This document shows, piece by piece, positions 16,096-24,869 of a stretch of 63,548 bases of DNA; the stretch's first letter is position 1, and the number at the start of each line of letters is the position of its first letter. Made by a program: the position numbers and the translations under genes. Under the pieces are notes generated by a model. The model ran no database searches, was not told where the DNA came from, and worked only from the letters and a program-made list of their open reading frames with translations. Origin of the DNA: CAYWRO01 sp964460345 (GTDB lineage: Bacteria > Planctomycetota > Phycisphaerae > Phycisphaerales > UBA1924). The stretch spans positions 1 through 63,548 of the forward strand of contig CAYWRO010000013.1 in the NCBI GenBank assembly GCA_964460345.1, read 5' to 3'.

Positions 16096-16833
16096 ATGTC
16101 TCGCATCATGTCAATGGTCGCGGTCGCCGCGGCGGTTTGTGCCGGTGGTTCCCTGCAGGCCGACACCCTCGTGTATGACGGTCGGCCGGACCTGTTCAAC
16201 TCGCCGGAGGATGTCCTGATCCCGCAGTTCGACGATTTCGGCGGGACGTCCACGCTGCAGTCCGTAACGATCGAGTCGTATGCCTCCATGCGCGGCGGGT
16301 ACGTCGATCCGCACACCAGCGAGGGGTGCGTGGACTGGCACATGAACATCCAGGTGGAGTACTACCTGGACTATGCGACGACCCCGCGGCTGCTGCATGA
16401 GGCGGGGTGCATGGTGAACGGTCAGGCCAACTGCGAGGCGGGCGGCGGCGAAGTGGCGGTCGATGTGTTCTGCTCAAGCGGCTGGCAGACCACGACGATC
16501 ACGGACCCCGCACAGCTTGCTGAGTGGATCGGCACCGGCTTCATCTTCATCACGGCTGACAGCGATGTCGACTTTGGGTCGACGAACGACGACCTGATCG
16601 GGTTCGGGGCCGGCGCGAGCGCCCAGTACATCGTGACGTACACCTACTTCGACGGGCCGCCTCCGTGCGTGTGCGAGATGGATGGCGACGCCGGACAGGT
16701 CGATGTGTTTGACCTGCTGGCGTACCTGGATCTCTGGTTCCTCGCGGATGCGAGGGCGGAGATCGACGACACGCCGGGCGTGGATGTCTTCGACCTGCTG
16801 GGGTATCTGGACTGCTGGTTCGCGGGCTGCTGA
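16096..16833 (+). CDS. Secreted GC-type dockerin protein, choice-of-anchor E-like
   Basis: The 245-residue exported protein has a signal peptide (about 1-22). The middle part begins with a stretch of the kind IPQFDDFGGTSTLQSVTI, which matches choice-of-anchor domain proteins where a small beta-sandwich is joined to different C-terminal anchors. The anchor here is a two-repeat GC-type dockerin (CEMDGDAGQVDVFDLLAYLD and DTPGVDVFDLLGYLDCWF). It therefore shares its C-terminal sorting or assembly module with the 575-aa protein nearby, and the two may be co-targeted. GGAG lies 9-10 nt before the ATG. It has its own promoter and a strong terminator, so it is monocistronic. Confidence 0.88.
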   Translation: MSRIMSMVAVAAAVCAGGSLQADTLVYDGRPDLFNSPEDVLIPQFDDFGGTSTLQSVTIESYASMRGGYVDPHTSEGCVDWHMNIQVEYYLDYATTPRLLHEAGCMVNGQANCEAGGGEVAVDVFCSSGWQTTTITDPAQLAEWIGTGFIFITADSDVDFGSTNDDLIGFGAGASAQYIVTYTYFDGPPPCVCEMDGDAGQVDVFDLLAYLDLWFLADARAEIDDTPGVDVFDLLGYLDCWFAGC

Positions 16834-16855
16834 GCGTGAGAACGACGAAATGACA

Positions 16856-16885
16856 AAGCCCCGCACGGAGCGTGCGGGGCTTTTT
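16856..16885 (+). terminator. Intrinsic terminator of dockerin gene
   Basis: AAGCCCCGCAC, loop GGAGC and GTGCGGGGCTT form an 11-bp perfect stem followed by TTT. It is 22 bp past the stop codon; the A-run on the left arm could serve the opposite strand too. Confidence 0.9.
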
Positions 16886-16937
16886 CATGCGCTGAGTTGC
16901 GGCGGCTTCGCCGCGGGCGGGCGCCGGTGATTTTCGG

Positions 16938-18641
16938 TCAGGCGAGTCGCTCGGTCAGGTAGGAGACGACGCTGTCGATGTTGATCCGCTCCTGCGCCCC
17001 GGTGTCGCGGTCGCGCACGGTGACGGTCTGGTCCTTGAGCGTGTCGCCGTCGATCGTGAAGCAGAAGGGGCAGCCGGCCTCATCCATGCGGGCGTAGCGC
17101 TTGCCGATCGACTGCTTCGGGTCGCTCTCGATGAAGCCGATGCGGGCGAATCGCTTGCGCAGCTCGGCCGTGAGCTTCTCGGCCTGCTCGGGCATGCCGT
17201 CCTTGTTCACGAGCGGGAAGACCGCGGCCTTGATGGGAGCCAGGCGCGGGTGGAGCTTGAGGATCTCCGGGCTCGGGCGGCTCTCATCGCGCGTGTACGC
17301 CTCGCAGATGATCGCCAGCACGCCGCGGTCGAGCCCCGCGGCGGGCTCGATGACGTGCGGGATGTAGCGCTCGCCCTTGCGCGAGCCGTTCGGCAGCAGC
17401 TCGCCGCGCTCGGTGTCGAAGTAGTCCATCTTTGCGCCGGAGTGCTGCTGGTGCTGCGTCAGGTCGTAGTTGCCGCGGTGGGCGATCCCCTCAAGCTCGC
17501 CGAAACCCGGCGCGGTGAAGGGGAAGCGGTACTCGACGTCGCTGGTTCCCTGCGAATAGTGCGAGAGTTCATCCTTCTCATGCTCGCGCAGGATGAGGTT
17601 CTCGCCCGCCAGCCCGATCGACTGCCACCACTCCATGCGAAAGTCGCGCCAGAAGCGGTACCACTCCTGCGACTCGTCCGGGTGGCAGAAGAACTCCAGC
17701 TCCGCCTGCTCGAACTCGCGCGACCGGTAGGTCAAGTGCCGGGGCGTGATCTCGTTGCGGAATGACTTGCCGGTATTTCCGATCCCAAAGGGGACCTTGA
17801 CGCGCGTGGTGTCGACGACGTTCTTGAACTGAACGAAGATCCCCTGGGCCGTCTCGGGGCGGAGATACACCTTGTTGTCGTCTGTCTGTGTGAGCCCGGC
17901 CCACGTCTCGAACATCAGCTTGAATGCCGCCGGCTCACCAAGCTCGCCTCCACATCGCGGACAAGGATCCTGCAATCCAGTCGCGTTCAGCTGCTCCGTG
18001 GCGACGTGCCGCGCGATCTCAATGACGTCAGGCGGCGCATCGGGTTGACCGTTGATGCGGGTCGCCAGCCACGACAGTGTTACTTCGGGATTCCGCACGA
18101 GCGCAAGGTTCGGCGCCAGCTTCTTGCCCTTGGTCCGGGCCCAACGGAGCAGGCGTCCTGAGTCGAGCCCGGGTGTCTGCGTCCCCTCGAGCGACGGCTC
18201 AAATTCCTGAATCATCGAGTTGAACCACTCGGAGGAGGTAACGATCGTGTCCCACAACTGGTCCGCGCGCACGAAGTGCCCGCACCTGGCGCATTTGCGC
18301 ATCGGATCGGCGAACCCGGCAAGGTGCCCGCTCGCCTCCCACACCTTCGGGTGCTGGATGATCGTCGTCTCCAGCGGCACGCAGCGCACCGGCTCCCCGT
18401 TCGGTCCCGGCCGTCCCCAGCACGGGGCCATGATCATGTCTTCCCACCACGCATCGCGCAGGTTCTTCTTGAGCTGCGCCCCCAGCGGGCCGTAGTCCCA
18501 GAAGCCGTTGATGCCGCCGTAGATCTCGCTGGCCTGATAGATGAAGCCGCGGCGCTTGCACAGCGCCATGATGGCGTCCATCGACTTCGCCCCCCCGGAC
18601 GAAGCGACTCCTGAGATCCCGGCCTTGACATCCTCCGCCAT
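16938..18641 (-). CDS. glyQS: Glycyl-tRNA synthetase, single-chain type
   Basis: The 567-residue class II synthetase charges tRNA-Gly with glycine in the cytoplasm. It is the single-chain dimeric type, not the alpha2beta2 type. The start region AIMALCKRRGFIYQASEIYG is typical. Motif 2 is FRNEI near residue 294 and motif 3 GLDRG near 436; the C-terminal anticodon-binding domain begins about 467. Two CxxC pairs, CARC at 117-120 and CPRC at 227-230, look like zinc ligands within an insertion. The ATG follows AAGGAG at 8 nt. It stands alone between unrelated genes. Confidence 0.96.
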   Translation of the reverse strand: MAEDVKAGISGVASSGGAKSMDAIMALCKRRGFIYQASEIYGGINGFWDYGPLGAQLKKNLRDAWWEDMIMAPCWGRPGPNGEPVRCVPLETTIIQHPKVWEASGHLAGFADPMRKCARCGHFVRADQLWDTIVTSSEWFNSMIQEFEPSLEGTQTPGLDSGRLLRWARTKGKKLAPNLALVRNPEVTLSWLATRINGQPDAPPDVIEIARHVATEQLNATGLQDPCPRCGGELGEPAAFKLMFETWAGLTQTDDNKVYLRPETAQGIFVQFKNVVDTTRVKVPFGIGNTGKSFRNEITPRHLTYRSREFEQAELEFFCHPDESQEWYRFWRDFRMEWWQSIGLAGENLILREHEKDELSHYSQGTSDVEYRFPFTAPGFGELEGIAHRGNYDLTQHQQHSGAKMDYFDTERGELLPNGSRKGERYIPHVIEPAAGLDRGVLAIICEAYTRDESRPSPEILKLHPRLAPIKAAVFPLVNKDGMPEQAEKLTAELRKRFARIGFIESDPKQSIGKRYARMDEAGCPFCFTIDGDTLKDQTVTVRDRDTGAQERINIDSVVSYLTERLA

Positions 18642-18747
18642 TGCGGCTGCTCCTTCCTGCTAACCCAGTGCGAACGGAAGGATAGGGACGTCCGCCTCGT
18701 CCCCGTCCCCAGGCTCCCGCCACCCGAGACGGTCGACTCCGGTAGCA

Positions 18748-19470
18748 GTGGGTGTGATCCGCGCTCTTCCTCCTTCACGGGTTTGCCGCGGCTGCGGCAT
18801 GGACCTGGCGGGCGTCCACCCTCGCCTGCTGACGCTCGGCTTCCGGGCGGTCACGTGTCCGGCCTGCGGCCGCGTGCTGCCGTTGCGGCGGCGTTCGCGG
18901 CGGCGAGCCGCGGCGGCGGCCCTGGTCGGGACGGCGCTCGGGGTTCAGGTTTTCATCGGGGTTGCGCTGCTGCTGGTCTCTGCGTGGTTCATCGCGGGGG
19001 CAGCGGCCGAGGCGGCGCGAGTGGCCCCTGACGGGGACCTTCTGGCGATGCTGACCGAACGGCAGAAGAACCGCGGCCGCCGCCTGGTGACCGTGTGGCT
19101 GCAGGAGAACTGGATTGTGTTCCTTTGCCATGCGTGGGCGGGGGCGTGGGTGTGCCTGTCACTCTCGCACTGGCGCCGCCGGTGGGCTCGGATTCCGGCA
19201 TGGCTTGGGACCCAGTCTGTGTTGATGACGGCCGTGTGGATCTGGCCGATGCTCGAGGGGTGGTGGCGACATGGATCGGTCGCGCAACCAGACCTGAACA
19301 CGCTGATCGCCATGGGCGTGCTGGTGCTTGCCGGTATTCCGATCGTGGCCTTCTGGTTTCCCTTTGAGTCGGCGCTGCTGCGCCGCATCAACAGCGATTC
19401 CATCGTGACCCACATGATGCGTCGCCGCTCGGCGCGCAAAGTCGCCTTGATCCGAGCCCACCATGCCTGA
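18748..19470 (+). CDS. Zinc-ribbon membrane protein, 240 aa
   Basis: Function unknown. The N-terminus carries a zinc ribbon (CRGCGMDL, then CPACGRVLPL after about 25 residues) followed by a basic stretch. Four to five hydrophobic segments follow, near residues 56-85, 120-138, 148-170 and 185-210. The start is probably GTG at 18748 (or GTG at 18754); the first ATG lies after the first Cys pair and would destroy the ribbon. The stop overlaps the ATG of the next gene by 8 nt, so the two similar proteins are likely translated together. Similar ribbons begin three other membrane proteins of this window. Confidence 0.75.
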   Translation: MGVIRALPPSRVCRGCGMDLAGVHPRLLTLGFRAVTCPACGRVLPLRRRSRRRAAAAALVGTALGVQVFIGVALLLVSAWFIAGAAAEAARVAPDGDLLAMLTERQKNRGRRLVTVWLQENWIVFLCHAWAGAWVCLSLSHWRRRWARIPAWLGTQSVLMTAVWIWPMLEGWWRHGSVAQPDLNTLIAMGVLVLAGIPIVAFWFPFESALLRRINSDSIVTHMMRRRSARKVALIRAHHA

Positions 19471-20539
19471 GACAACGAGCGCCGACCATCACGAGATTGA
19501 TGCGGCGAACGCCGCGGGCCGTCCAAACCCGACGGAGGGCAGTCGCGGCCCGGATGCACGCGCGGAGCGCATTGCCGTCGTCACGGGCACTCGCCTGTGC
19601 ATCCGCTGCGGCTTCAATCTCACCGGGCAGATGATGCTTCGCGAACCAGCGTACGACCTGCTCATCGCACGCTGCCCGGAGTGCGGCACTGTGGCGCCCG
19701 TGCAGGAGTATCCGCCTTTGGGCGCTTGGCAGCGGCGGTGGGCGGTGCTGCTGGCTGCATTGTGGTTCGCCGCGGTGCTGGCCATGGCGTATGGCACGAT
19801 CCTGTTGCCGTGGTCAGCCACGAGTGCCATCTCGTGGCAGATGAATCCGCGCCTGATCGACCACATTGGTGAGGCCTGGCGACCGGCGGTCTTCGAGGCG
19901 ATAGCAGCCGTGCGTGCCAATGACGGCTCTGACAAAGCGCTATCCCCGACCATGATCTCCATCGCGCAGCAATACATCGGTTGGTACGACTCCGGACAGT
20001 ACAGCAACGCAATCATCGAACAATGGATCGAGAATGGCAGCACCGGCATCGATCCGCAGTGGTGGAAGGACAATCGCGCAGCCGTGATGGCCACGGCGCC
20101 GCCGCTTGGGTGGCGGTGGCTGCGAACCGTCCCGCTTGCGAGTTGGCTGCCGAAGCTATTGGCTGCGGGAGCTTCCGGCGCGCTGTGGGCGGTCGTCCTT
20201 CTGCATCTCCGACTCCGCAGTCAGCTTGTCTTCGCCGGGTTGATGTTGATTGCGGCCGTGGCCATCATCGCGTGGTCGCGCCCAACTTTGGCAAACGCTG
20301 CCTGGATCGGGTGGCAGGCCAATGCGTGGACGCTTGCTCAGCATGAAAGCTGGCCTTCCGCGGCAGCAGCGTGCATGGCGATGTTCGCCATCCCCTTTCT
20401 CCTCGGCCTCCTCTTCGGCCGTCCGCTTGTCCGCCTTGTGGCCCGCCTGCTCCTCCCGCCGCGGGCGTGCCAGGCGATCGCGCCGTTGTGGCTGTGCGAC
20501 GGTAAGGCTCCGCCGCGGCTGCGCTCGACCTGTGTCTAG
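19463..20539 (+). CDS. Zinc-ribbon membrane protein, 358 aa
   Basis: Function unknown. About 40 hydrophilic residues precede a zinc ribbon (CIRCGFNL and CPECGTV, spaced ~23 residues), then a membrane segment near 90-115, a ~130-residue non-membrane loop and three more membrane segments between about 230 and 340. It overlaps the preceding related gene (ATG within its last codons) and converges with the propeller protein gene, overlapping its stop by 4 nt. The loop contains no motif I recognise. Confidence 0.8.
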   Translation: MPETTSADHHEIDAANAAGRPNPTEGSRGPDARAERIAVVTGTRLCIRCGFNLTGQMMLREPAYDLLIARCPECGTVAPVQEYPPLGAWQRRWAVLLAALWFAAVLAMAYGTILLPWSATSAISWQMNPRLIDHIGEAWRPAVFEAIAAVRANDGSDKALSPTMISIAQQYIGWYDSGQYSNAIIEQWIENGSTGIDPQWWKDNRAAVMATAPPLGWRWLRTVPLASWLPKLLAAGASGALWAVVLLHLRLRSQLVFAGLMLIAAVAIIAWSRPTLANAAWIGWQANAWTLAQHESWPSAAAACMAMFAIPFLLGLLFGRPLVRLVARLLLPPRACQAIAPLWLCDGKAPPRLRSTCV

Positions 20540-22221
20540 TCACCTTCGAGTTGACTGAGGTCGAAGATCAGCAGGTGATGCAGGAAGGGGCCGCCGGTGC
20601 CGCCGCCGACCGACTCGAACGGCACCGCCGCCAGCCACCGTCCATCTGGTGAGACATCGAGGTCCGGCGCGATGTACCCCTTCTTGTAACTCAACTTGCC
20701 GGCCCAGCGTTTTGCCTCGATGTCCCTCGCGAGGATCACGTTGGGATAGCAGCTTGCGAAGAGCAGGCGGCCGTCGGGGCTCAGCGCCAGCTCGTCCAGC
20801 GGATGTGTCGTTCGCCCGGGGCGCAACGGCGGCAATCGTTTGCGCCCTCGTACATCGAAGCCCAGTAGCCCGTTGATGCTGCCGGAGACGAACACCCGCG
20901 TCCCATCCGGGGACACGATCGGCTCGTTCATGGGAGACGCCCCGGCGATCGGATACTCCCCGAGCAGTTCACCCTGCTCATCGTAGAGCCGGATGAAGTA
21001 CCCGATGTCCGGGTATGCCTCCATAAACGCCGGCGCCGCGAGGTACCGCGCCGGTCCCGCGCCGCCGACCACCCGATACCGACGAACAAATGGGGCCAGC
21101 GGCCGCCCGGGCGTGCCGAAGTCCTCCAGGTGGACTGGCGCTTCGATGCACAGGGTCGTCGTGTCCGTGCAGAAGTCCCACCGGACGAGGCGCTCGTTCT
21201 TCGTCCGCACATCCACGTACGCGACGTACAGCGCATCGCTCTGGTCGGAAAACCCGACGATGTACTGTGTTTCCCCGCCGACTTCCTTGCCCCCGCTCTC
21301 CTCCAGCACGGCCACGGTGCGCCCGTCCTTCACTCTGACGCACGCCACCTCTCCCTGCGGTCCCCACATCGCCATGAATCGCCCGTCGGGGCTGATGCGG
21401 GAATCCACCCAGGTTATCGACTGGCGGATCGGCAGCCGCCGGACGACCTTGCCGGTCGGAAAGTCAACTTCGACCCACTGCTCGCACCTGGAATAGAACG
21501 GCTTCAGCCATGCCAGGCCGTTCTCCTCCGCCAGCGTGTGCAGTCGCAGCGACGGGAGCGTCGCCAGGCCCGACGCCCATCCATTCCGCGGCACAAACAG
21601 CAGCACAAACGTGTAGCCCACGACGATGATCCCGACGGCGATTCCCCAGGGGATTGCCCGTCGTCGCCGCGTTGTTCCCCGAATCGGGCGACGCTCGGCG
21701 AGACCCGCGCCGCACTCCGGGCACTTGGCGGGCAGGTGAGGGGAGCCCGGGCCGGACTCCTCGCTGCCGTCTGCGACGGGCACGTGTGCCGACAGGTCGT
21801 AGTTGCACCTGCGGCAGTGCGGCGCGCCCACCCGCCGCGGCCGCCGCCGGATCCGCACCAGCACCCACAAAAGAGGGATCAGCAGCAGGGCCGAAAGGAC
21901 TCCAAGAATTTCCGGGGCGTAGTGCACCGCGAGGGGCCATGCCTCCACCACCTCCGGCCGCAGTTGCACCAGGGCCCGGTCCCCATCCGGCAGGAACAGA
22001 ACGCTGCCGATGTCGATGGATTCGGCGAAGGTCAGGTCGTGGGTCGGTTCGATTTCGGGCACGTCCCTTGGCGCGAGCGGATCGGTAAGCCCTGCCAGCA
22101 GGTCTCCCGGCGTCCGCCCTCCCTCCGGAAGAGCCTCAGCGGACGGCTGCGCGACCGAAACGGCCGTCCCCGCCAGTCCCGCAGCCATCCCCGTGGCTGC
22201 CCAGGTGCGCCGCTTCGCCAT
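20536..22221 (-). CDS. Zinc-ribbon membrane protein with beta-propeller-like repeats
   Basis: The 561-residue product has a signal-like N-terminus (about 1-25), a membrane segment near 105-125, a CRRCNYDL/CPECGAGL ribbon near 135-175 and a second membrane segment near 190-212. The C-terminal ~330 residues contain repeated DSRISPDGRFMAMWG, EPIVSPDGTRVFVSG, ELALSPDGRLLFASC and LDVSPDGRWLAAVP units, the hallmark of WD40/PD40-type beta-propellers. The propeller is expected outside the cytoplasm and may bind a protein or sugar ligand. AGGAGG lies 4 nt before the ATG. It shares the ribbon with its convergent neighbour. Confidence 0.85.
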   Translation of the reverse strand: MAKRRTWAATGMAAGLAGTAVSVAQPSAEALPEGGRTPGDLLAGLTDPLAPRDVPEIEPTHDLTFAESIDIGSVLFLPDGDRALVQLRPEVVEAWPLAVHYAPEILGVLSALLLIPLLWVLVRIRRRPRRVGAPHCRRCNYDLSAHVPVADGSEESGPGSPHLPAKCPECGAGLAERRPIRGTTRRRRAIPWGIAVGIIVVGYTFVLLFVPRNGWASGLATLPSLRLHTLAEENGLAWLKPFYSRCEQWVEVDFPTGKVVRRLPIRQSITWVDSRISPDGRFMAMWGPQGEVACVRVKDGRTVAVLEESGGKEVGGETQYIVGFSDQSDALYVAYVDVRTKNERLVRWDFCTDTTTLCIEAPVHLEDFGTPGRPLAPFVRRYRVVGGAGPARYLAAPAFMEAYPDIGYFIRLYDEQGELLGEYPIAGASPMNEPIVSPDGTRVFVSGSINGLLGFDVRGRKRLPPLRPGRTTHPLDELALSPDGRLLFASCYPNVILARDIEAKRWAGKLSYKKGYIAPDLDVSPDGRWLAAVPFESVGGGTGGPFLHHLLIFDLSQLEGD

Positions 22222-22305
22222 GGTGCCTCCTGTGCGTTCGCGGCAGTATAACGACTTCTGCTCCCGTACAATCCCCCGTTTCGAGAAGATCTGGAGCCGA
22301 TAAGC

Positions 22306-23535
22306 ATGACGATTGCCACCTCACACCCCTTCGACGCCCGCACCGATGAAATCCTCGCCTCTCTCCGCGCCGGGGGGCAGTACAAGCACCTGCAGACGAT
22401 CGAGAGCCCGATGGACGCCGTGGTGCGCCTGCGTGACCCCGATGGGAAGACGCGCGAGGTCCTGTGCTTCTGCTCGAACAACTATCTCGGGCTGGCGAAC
22501 CATCCGGAGGTGGTGGAGGCGGGGATCGAGGGGCTGAGGAAACACGGGGCGGGGACGGCCAGCGTGCGGTTCATCTGCGGGACGTTTGAGCCGCACCTGG
22601 AACTTGAAGAGACGATTGCGCGGTACATGGGGACGGAGGCCGCCTACACGTTCGTCTCCTGCTGGAACGCGACGGAAGCGCTGTTTCCGACGTTCTGTGA
22701 GGCGGGGGACATCATCATCTCGGATGAACTGAACCACGCGTGCATCATCGATGCAATGCGATTGACGCCGGTGATCAAGAAAGGCGTGAAGAAGGCCGTC
22801 TATCGCCACAGCGACATGGACGATCTACGCGCGAAGCTTGAGGCGGCGCGGGACGATGCGGATGTGACGGGGCAGATGTGGGTCGTGACCGACGGCGTCT
22901 TCTCGATGGAGGGCGACATCGCGCACCTGCCGCAGATGCGCGCCCTGTGCGACGAGTTCGGGGCGAAGCTCATCGTGGACGATTCCCACGGCCACGGCGT
23001 CATGGGCAGGACCGGCCGCGGCACGCACGAGCACTATGGCATGCTGGAAGATGGCAAGGCCGGCGTGGACTACTTCACAGGCACGCTCGGCAAGGCCCTC
23101 GGCGGCGGCGCGGGCGGGTTCATCGCAGGCGACCGCCGCGGCACCGAACTGGTGGTGCAGCGCGGGCGGCCGACGCTCTTCTCCAACGCGCTGCCGGTGA
23201 CGGTCGCGTGCAGTGCGAACAAGGCCATTCAGATCCTTCTGGCCGAACCGCAGCGCGTCGAGAGGTTGCGGGCGAACGTCGCCGAAGCACGCAGGAAGAT
23301 CGCGGCCGCAGGGTTCGAGGTGCTGGAGTCACCGACGGCGATCTGCCCGATCATCGTCGGCGACACCGCCAGGGCGATCGCCATGAGCAAGCGCCTGCTG
23401 GAGATGGGCGTCTTTGTGATCGGCTTCGGCTACCCGGTGGTCCCCGAGGGAACAGCGCGGCTGCGAATCCAGATGTCGGCCGCCCACACGAGCGAGCACA
23501 TCGATGCACTGGTGGATGCCCTGAAGAAGCTTTGA
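22306..23535 (+). CDS. kbl: Glycine C-acetyltransferase (2-amino-3-ketobutyrate CoA ligase)
   Basis: The 409-residue PLP enzyme condenses glycine with acetyl-CoA, or in the catabolic direction cleaves 2-amino-3-ketobutyrate from threonine. It has the alpha-oxoamine synthase signatures: CSNNYLGLANHPEV, the substrate-binding FICGTFEPHLELE, the PLP-contact VDDSHGHG (Asp225, His228) and the Schiff-base Lys263 in FTGTLGKALGGGAGG. The C-terminal VPEGTARLRIQMSAAHT is characteristic of Kbl. Related 8-amino-7-oxononanoate synthase (BioF) is an alternative, but no biotin gene is nearby. No threonine dehydrogenase gene is adjacent. GGAG is about 10 nt upstream and a TACAAT box lies at 22267-22272. Confidence 0.88.
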   Translation: MTIATSHPFDARTDEILASLRAGGQYKHLQTIESPMDAVVRLRDPDGKTREVLCFCSNNYLGLANHPEVVEAGIEGLRKHGAGTASVRFICGTFEPHLELEETIARYMGTEAAYTFVSCWNATEALFPTFCEAGDIIISDELNHACIIDAMRLTPVIKKGVKKAVYRHSDMDDLRAKLEAARDDADVTGQMWVVTDGVFSMEGDIAHLPQMRALCDEFGAKLIVDDSHGHGVMGRTGRGTHEHYGMLEDGKAGVDYFTGTLGKALGGGAGGFIAGDRRGTELVVQRGRPTLFSNALPVTVACSANKAIQILLAEPQRVERLRANVAEARRKIAAAGFEVLESPTAICPIIVGDTARAIAMSKRLLEMGVFVIGFGYPVVPEGTARLRIQMSAAHTSEHIDALVDALKKL

Positions 23536-23548
23536 GGCCGTCGGAAGC

Positions 23549-23567
23549 CCGGCTGGTGTTCAGCCGG
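23549..23567. terminator. Hairpin between convergent kbl and LOG genes
   Basis: CCGGCT and AGCCGG pair across a 7-nt loop 14 bp past the kbl stop. There is no T-run. The flanking GGAAGCCCGGC word recurs after pheT near 33495. Confidence 0.45.
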
Positions 23568-23585
23568 TTCGGCTAGCGTCGCAGG

Positions 23586-24704
23586 TCACACCGGATCGAA
23601 CGAGTTGATCCGATCGATCATCTGCCGCACGATCGCGTAGTGGTGGCGCGTGTGCGTGAACGCGATGCGCGGCAGGTGCAGGTGGTCGCGCTCTTCCGGG
23701 TAGGCGTTGCGCTGGACGATGCGGCTTCCGGGCTTGACGAGGATGTGGAACTCATCCTGCAGGCGGGCGACGTCCTCGTCTGAGATGGCCCGCTTCAGGC
23801 GGATGACCAGGTCGTCGCGCACGTAGCGCGACGAGTGGTAGTTGCGGTAGAAGCGCAGCACGTGGTCCGCAGCGTCCGCCGGGCTCGAGGCGATGTGATA
23901 GAGCGCCGGATCCTCCGGGCTGATCATCCCTCGCTTGAGCAGCATCTTGTGAGCGGATTCATTCCACTCCTTCCAGTACGTGCCGCCCTCGCCCTCACAC
24001 ATGACGATGGGGATCATGGACGCCTTGCCGGTCTGCACAAGCGTCAGCGTTTCGTACGCTTCATCCATCGTGCCGAACCCGCCCGGGAAGCAGACGACGG
24101 CCTCGGCCTGGGAGAGGAACATGAGCTTGCGCGTGAAGAAGTAGCGGAAGTTGATCAGCTTCTCGTCGCCCGCGATGATCTCATTCGCACTCGTCTCAAA
24201 TGGCAGGCGGATTGCGACGCCGAACGAGGCGGCGCGGCCCGGGCCTTCGTGGCCGGCCTTCATGATGCCGTCACCCGCGCCGGTGATGATCATCCAGTCG
24301 CGTTCGGCCATCAGGCGCGAGAACTGGACGCAAGCCTGGTAGTCCGGGTGGTCTTCCGGCGTGCGCGCAGAGCCGAAAATCGTGCACTTGTGCGGGTCCG
24401 GGTACTCGCTGAAAACGCGGTAGGCGTAGCGCAGCTCCTTCACCGCGGCGGTGATGAGCTTGAGTTCCCCCGTGTCGCGTCCGTCCGGAATCAGCTTCAG
24501 GCCGGTGATGAGCAGGTCACGAATAAGGCGGCCATCGAACGTGCCCGGCTTGCCGCCGACGTCGGTGACGAGCTGGTCGATCCGTTCAACGATCTCGGGG
24601 TCGTCGGCGCGTCGATGCTCCGGCTGCTCCGGCGGCACGTCCGGCTGCTCCAGGTCGATGGCCTGGGCCGGATCAAGCTCCTGACGATTGTGTTCCCTGT
24701 GCAT
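23586..24704 (-). CDS. LOG-family protein (lysine decarboxylase-like fold)
   Basis: The 372-residue cytoplasmic protein carries the LOG/TIGR00730-type nucleotide-binding core: CTIFGSARTPEDHPDYQAC, TGAGDGIMKAGHEG and CFPGGFGTMDEAYETLTLVQ, the last being the PGGxGTxxE motif. Members act as nucleoside-5'-monophosphate phosphoribohydrolases; this larger form with a ~100-residue N-terminal and ~120-residue C-terminal extension may have a different substrate. The ATG at 24704 is preceded by GGAG at 4-5 nt and is preferred to a GTG six codons earlier. It converges with kbl. Confidence 0.85.
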   Translation of the reverse strand: MHREHNRQELDPAQAIDLEQPDVPPEQPEHRRADDPEIVERIDQLVTDVGGKPGTFDGRLIRDLLITGLKLIPDGRDTGELKLITAAVKELRYAYRVFSEYPDPHKCTIFGSARTPEDHPDYQACVQFSRLMAERDWMIITGAGDGIMKAGHEGPGRAASFGVAIRLPFETSANEIIAGDEKLINFRYFFTRKLMFLSQAEAVVCFPGGFGTMDEAYETLTLVQTGKASMIPIVMCEGEGGTYWKEWNESAHKMLLKRGMISPEDPALYHIASSPADAADHVLRFYRNYHSSRYVRDDLVIRLKRAISDEDVARLQDEFHILVKPGSRIVQRNAYPEERDHLHLPRIAFTHTRHHYAIVRQMIDRINSFDPV

Positions 24705-24869
24705 GCAACTCCATCCAGTCACTCGAACCGCCGCGGAAATCCCGCGTGCAGAAGGGGATAAGGGTAGGGGCGGGTTGGCTCCGGGTCGATTCGGGTGGGG
24801 CGTCGCACGCGGCTCGCCGGGGGGTCGCGACGGGGCTTGGGAGCCTGTCGCGCCCGTTTGTGTGGGTGC

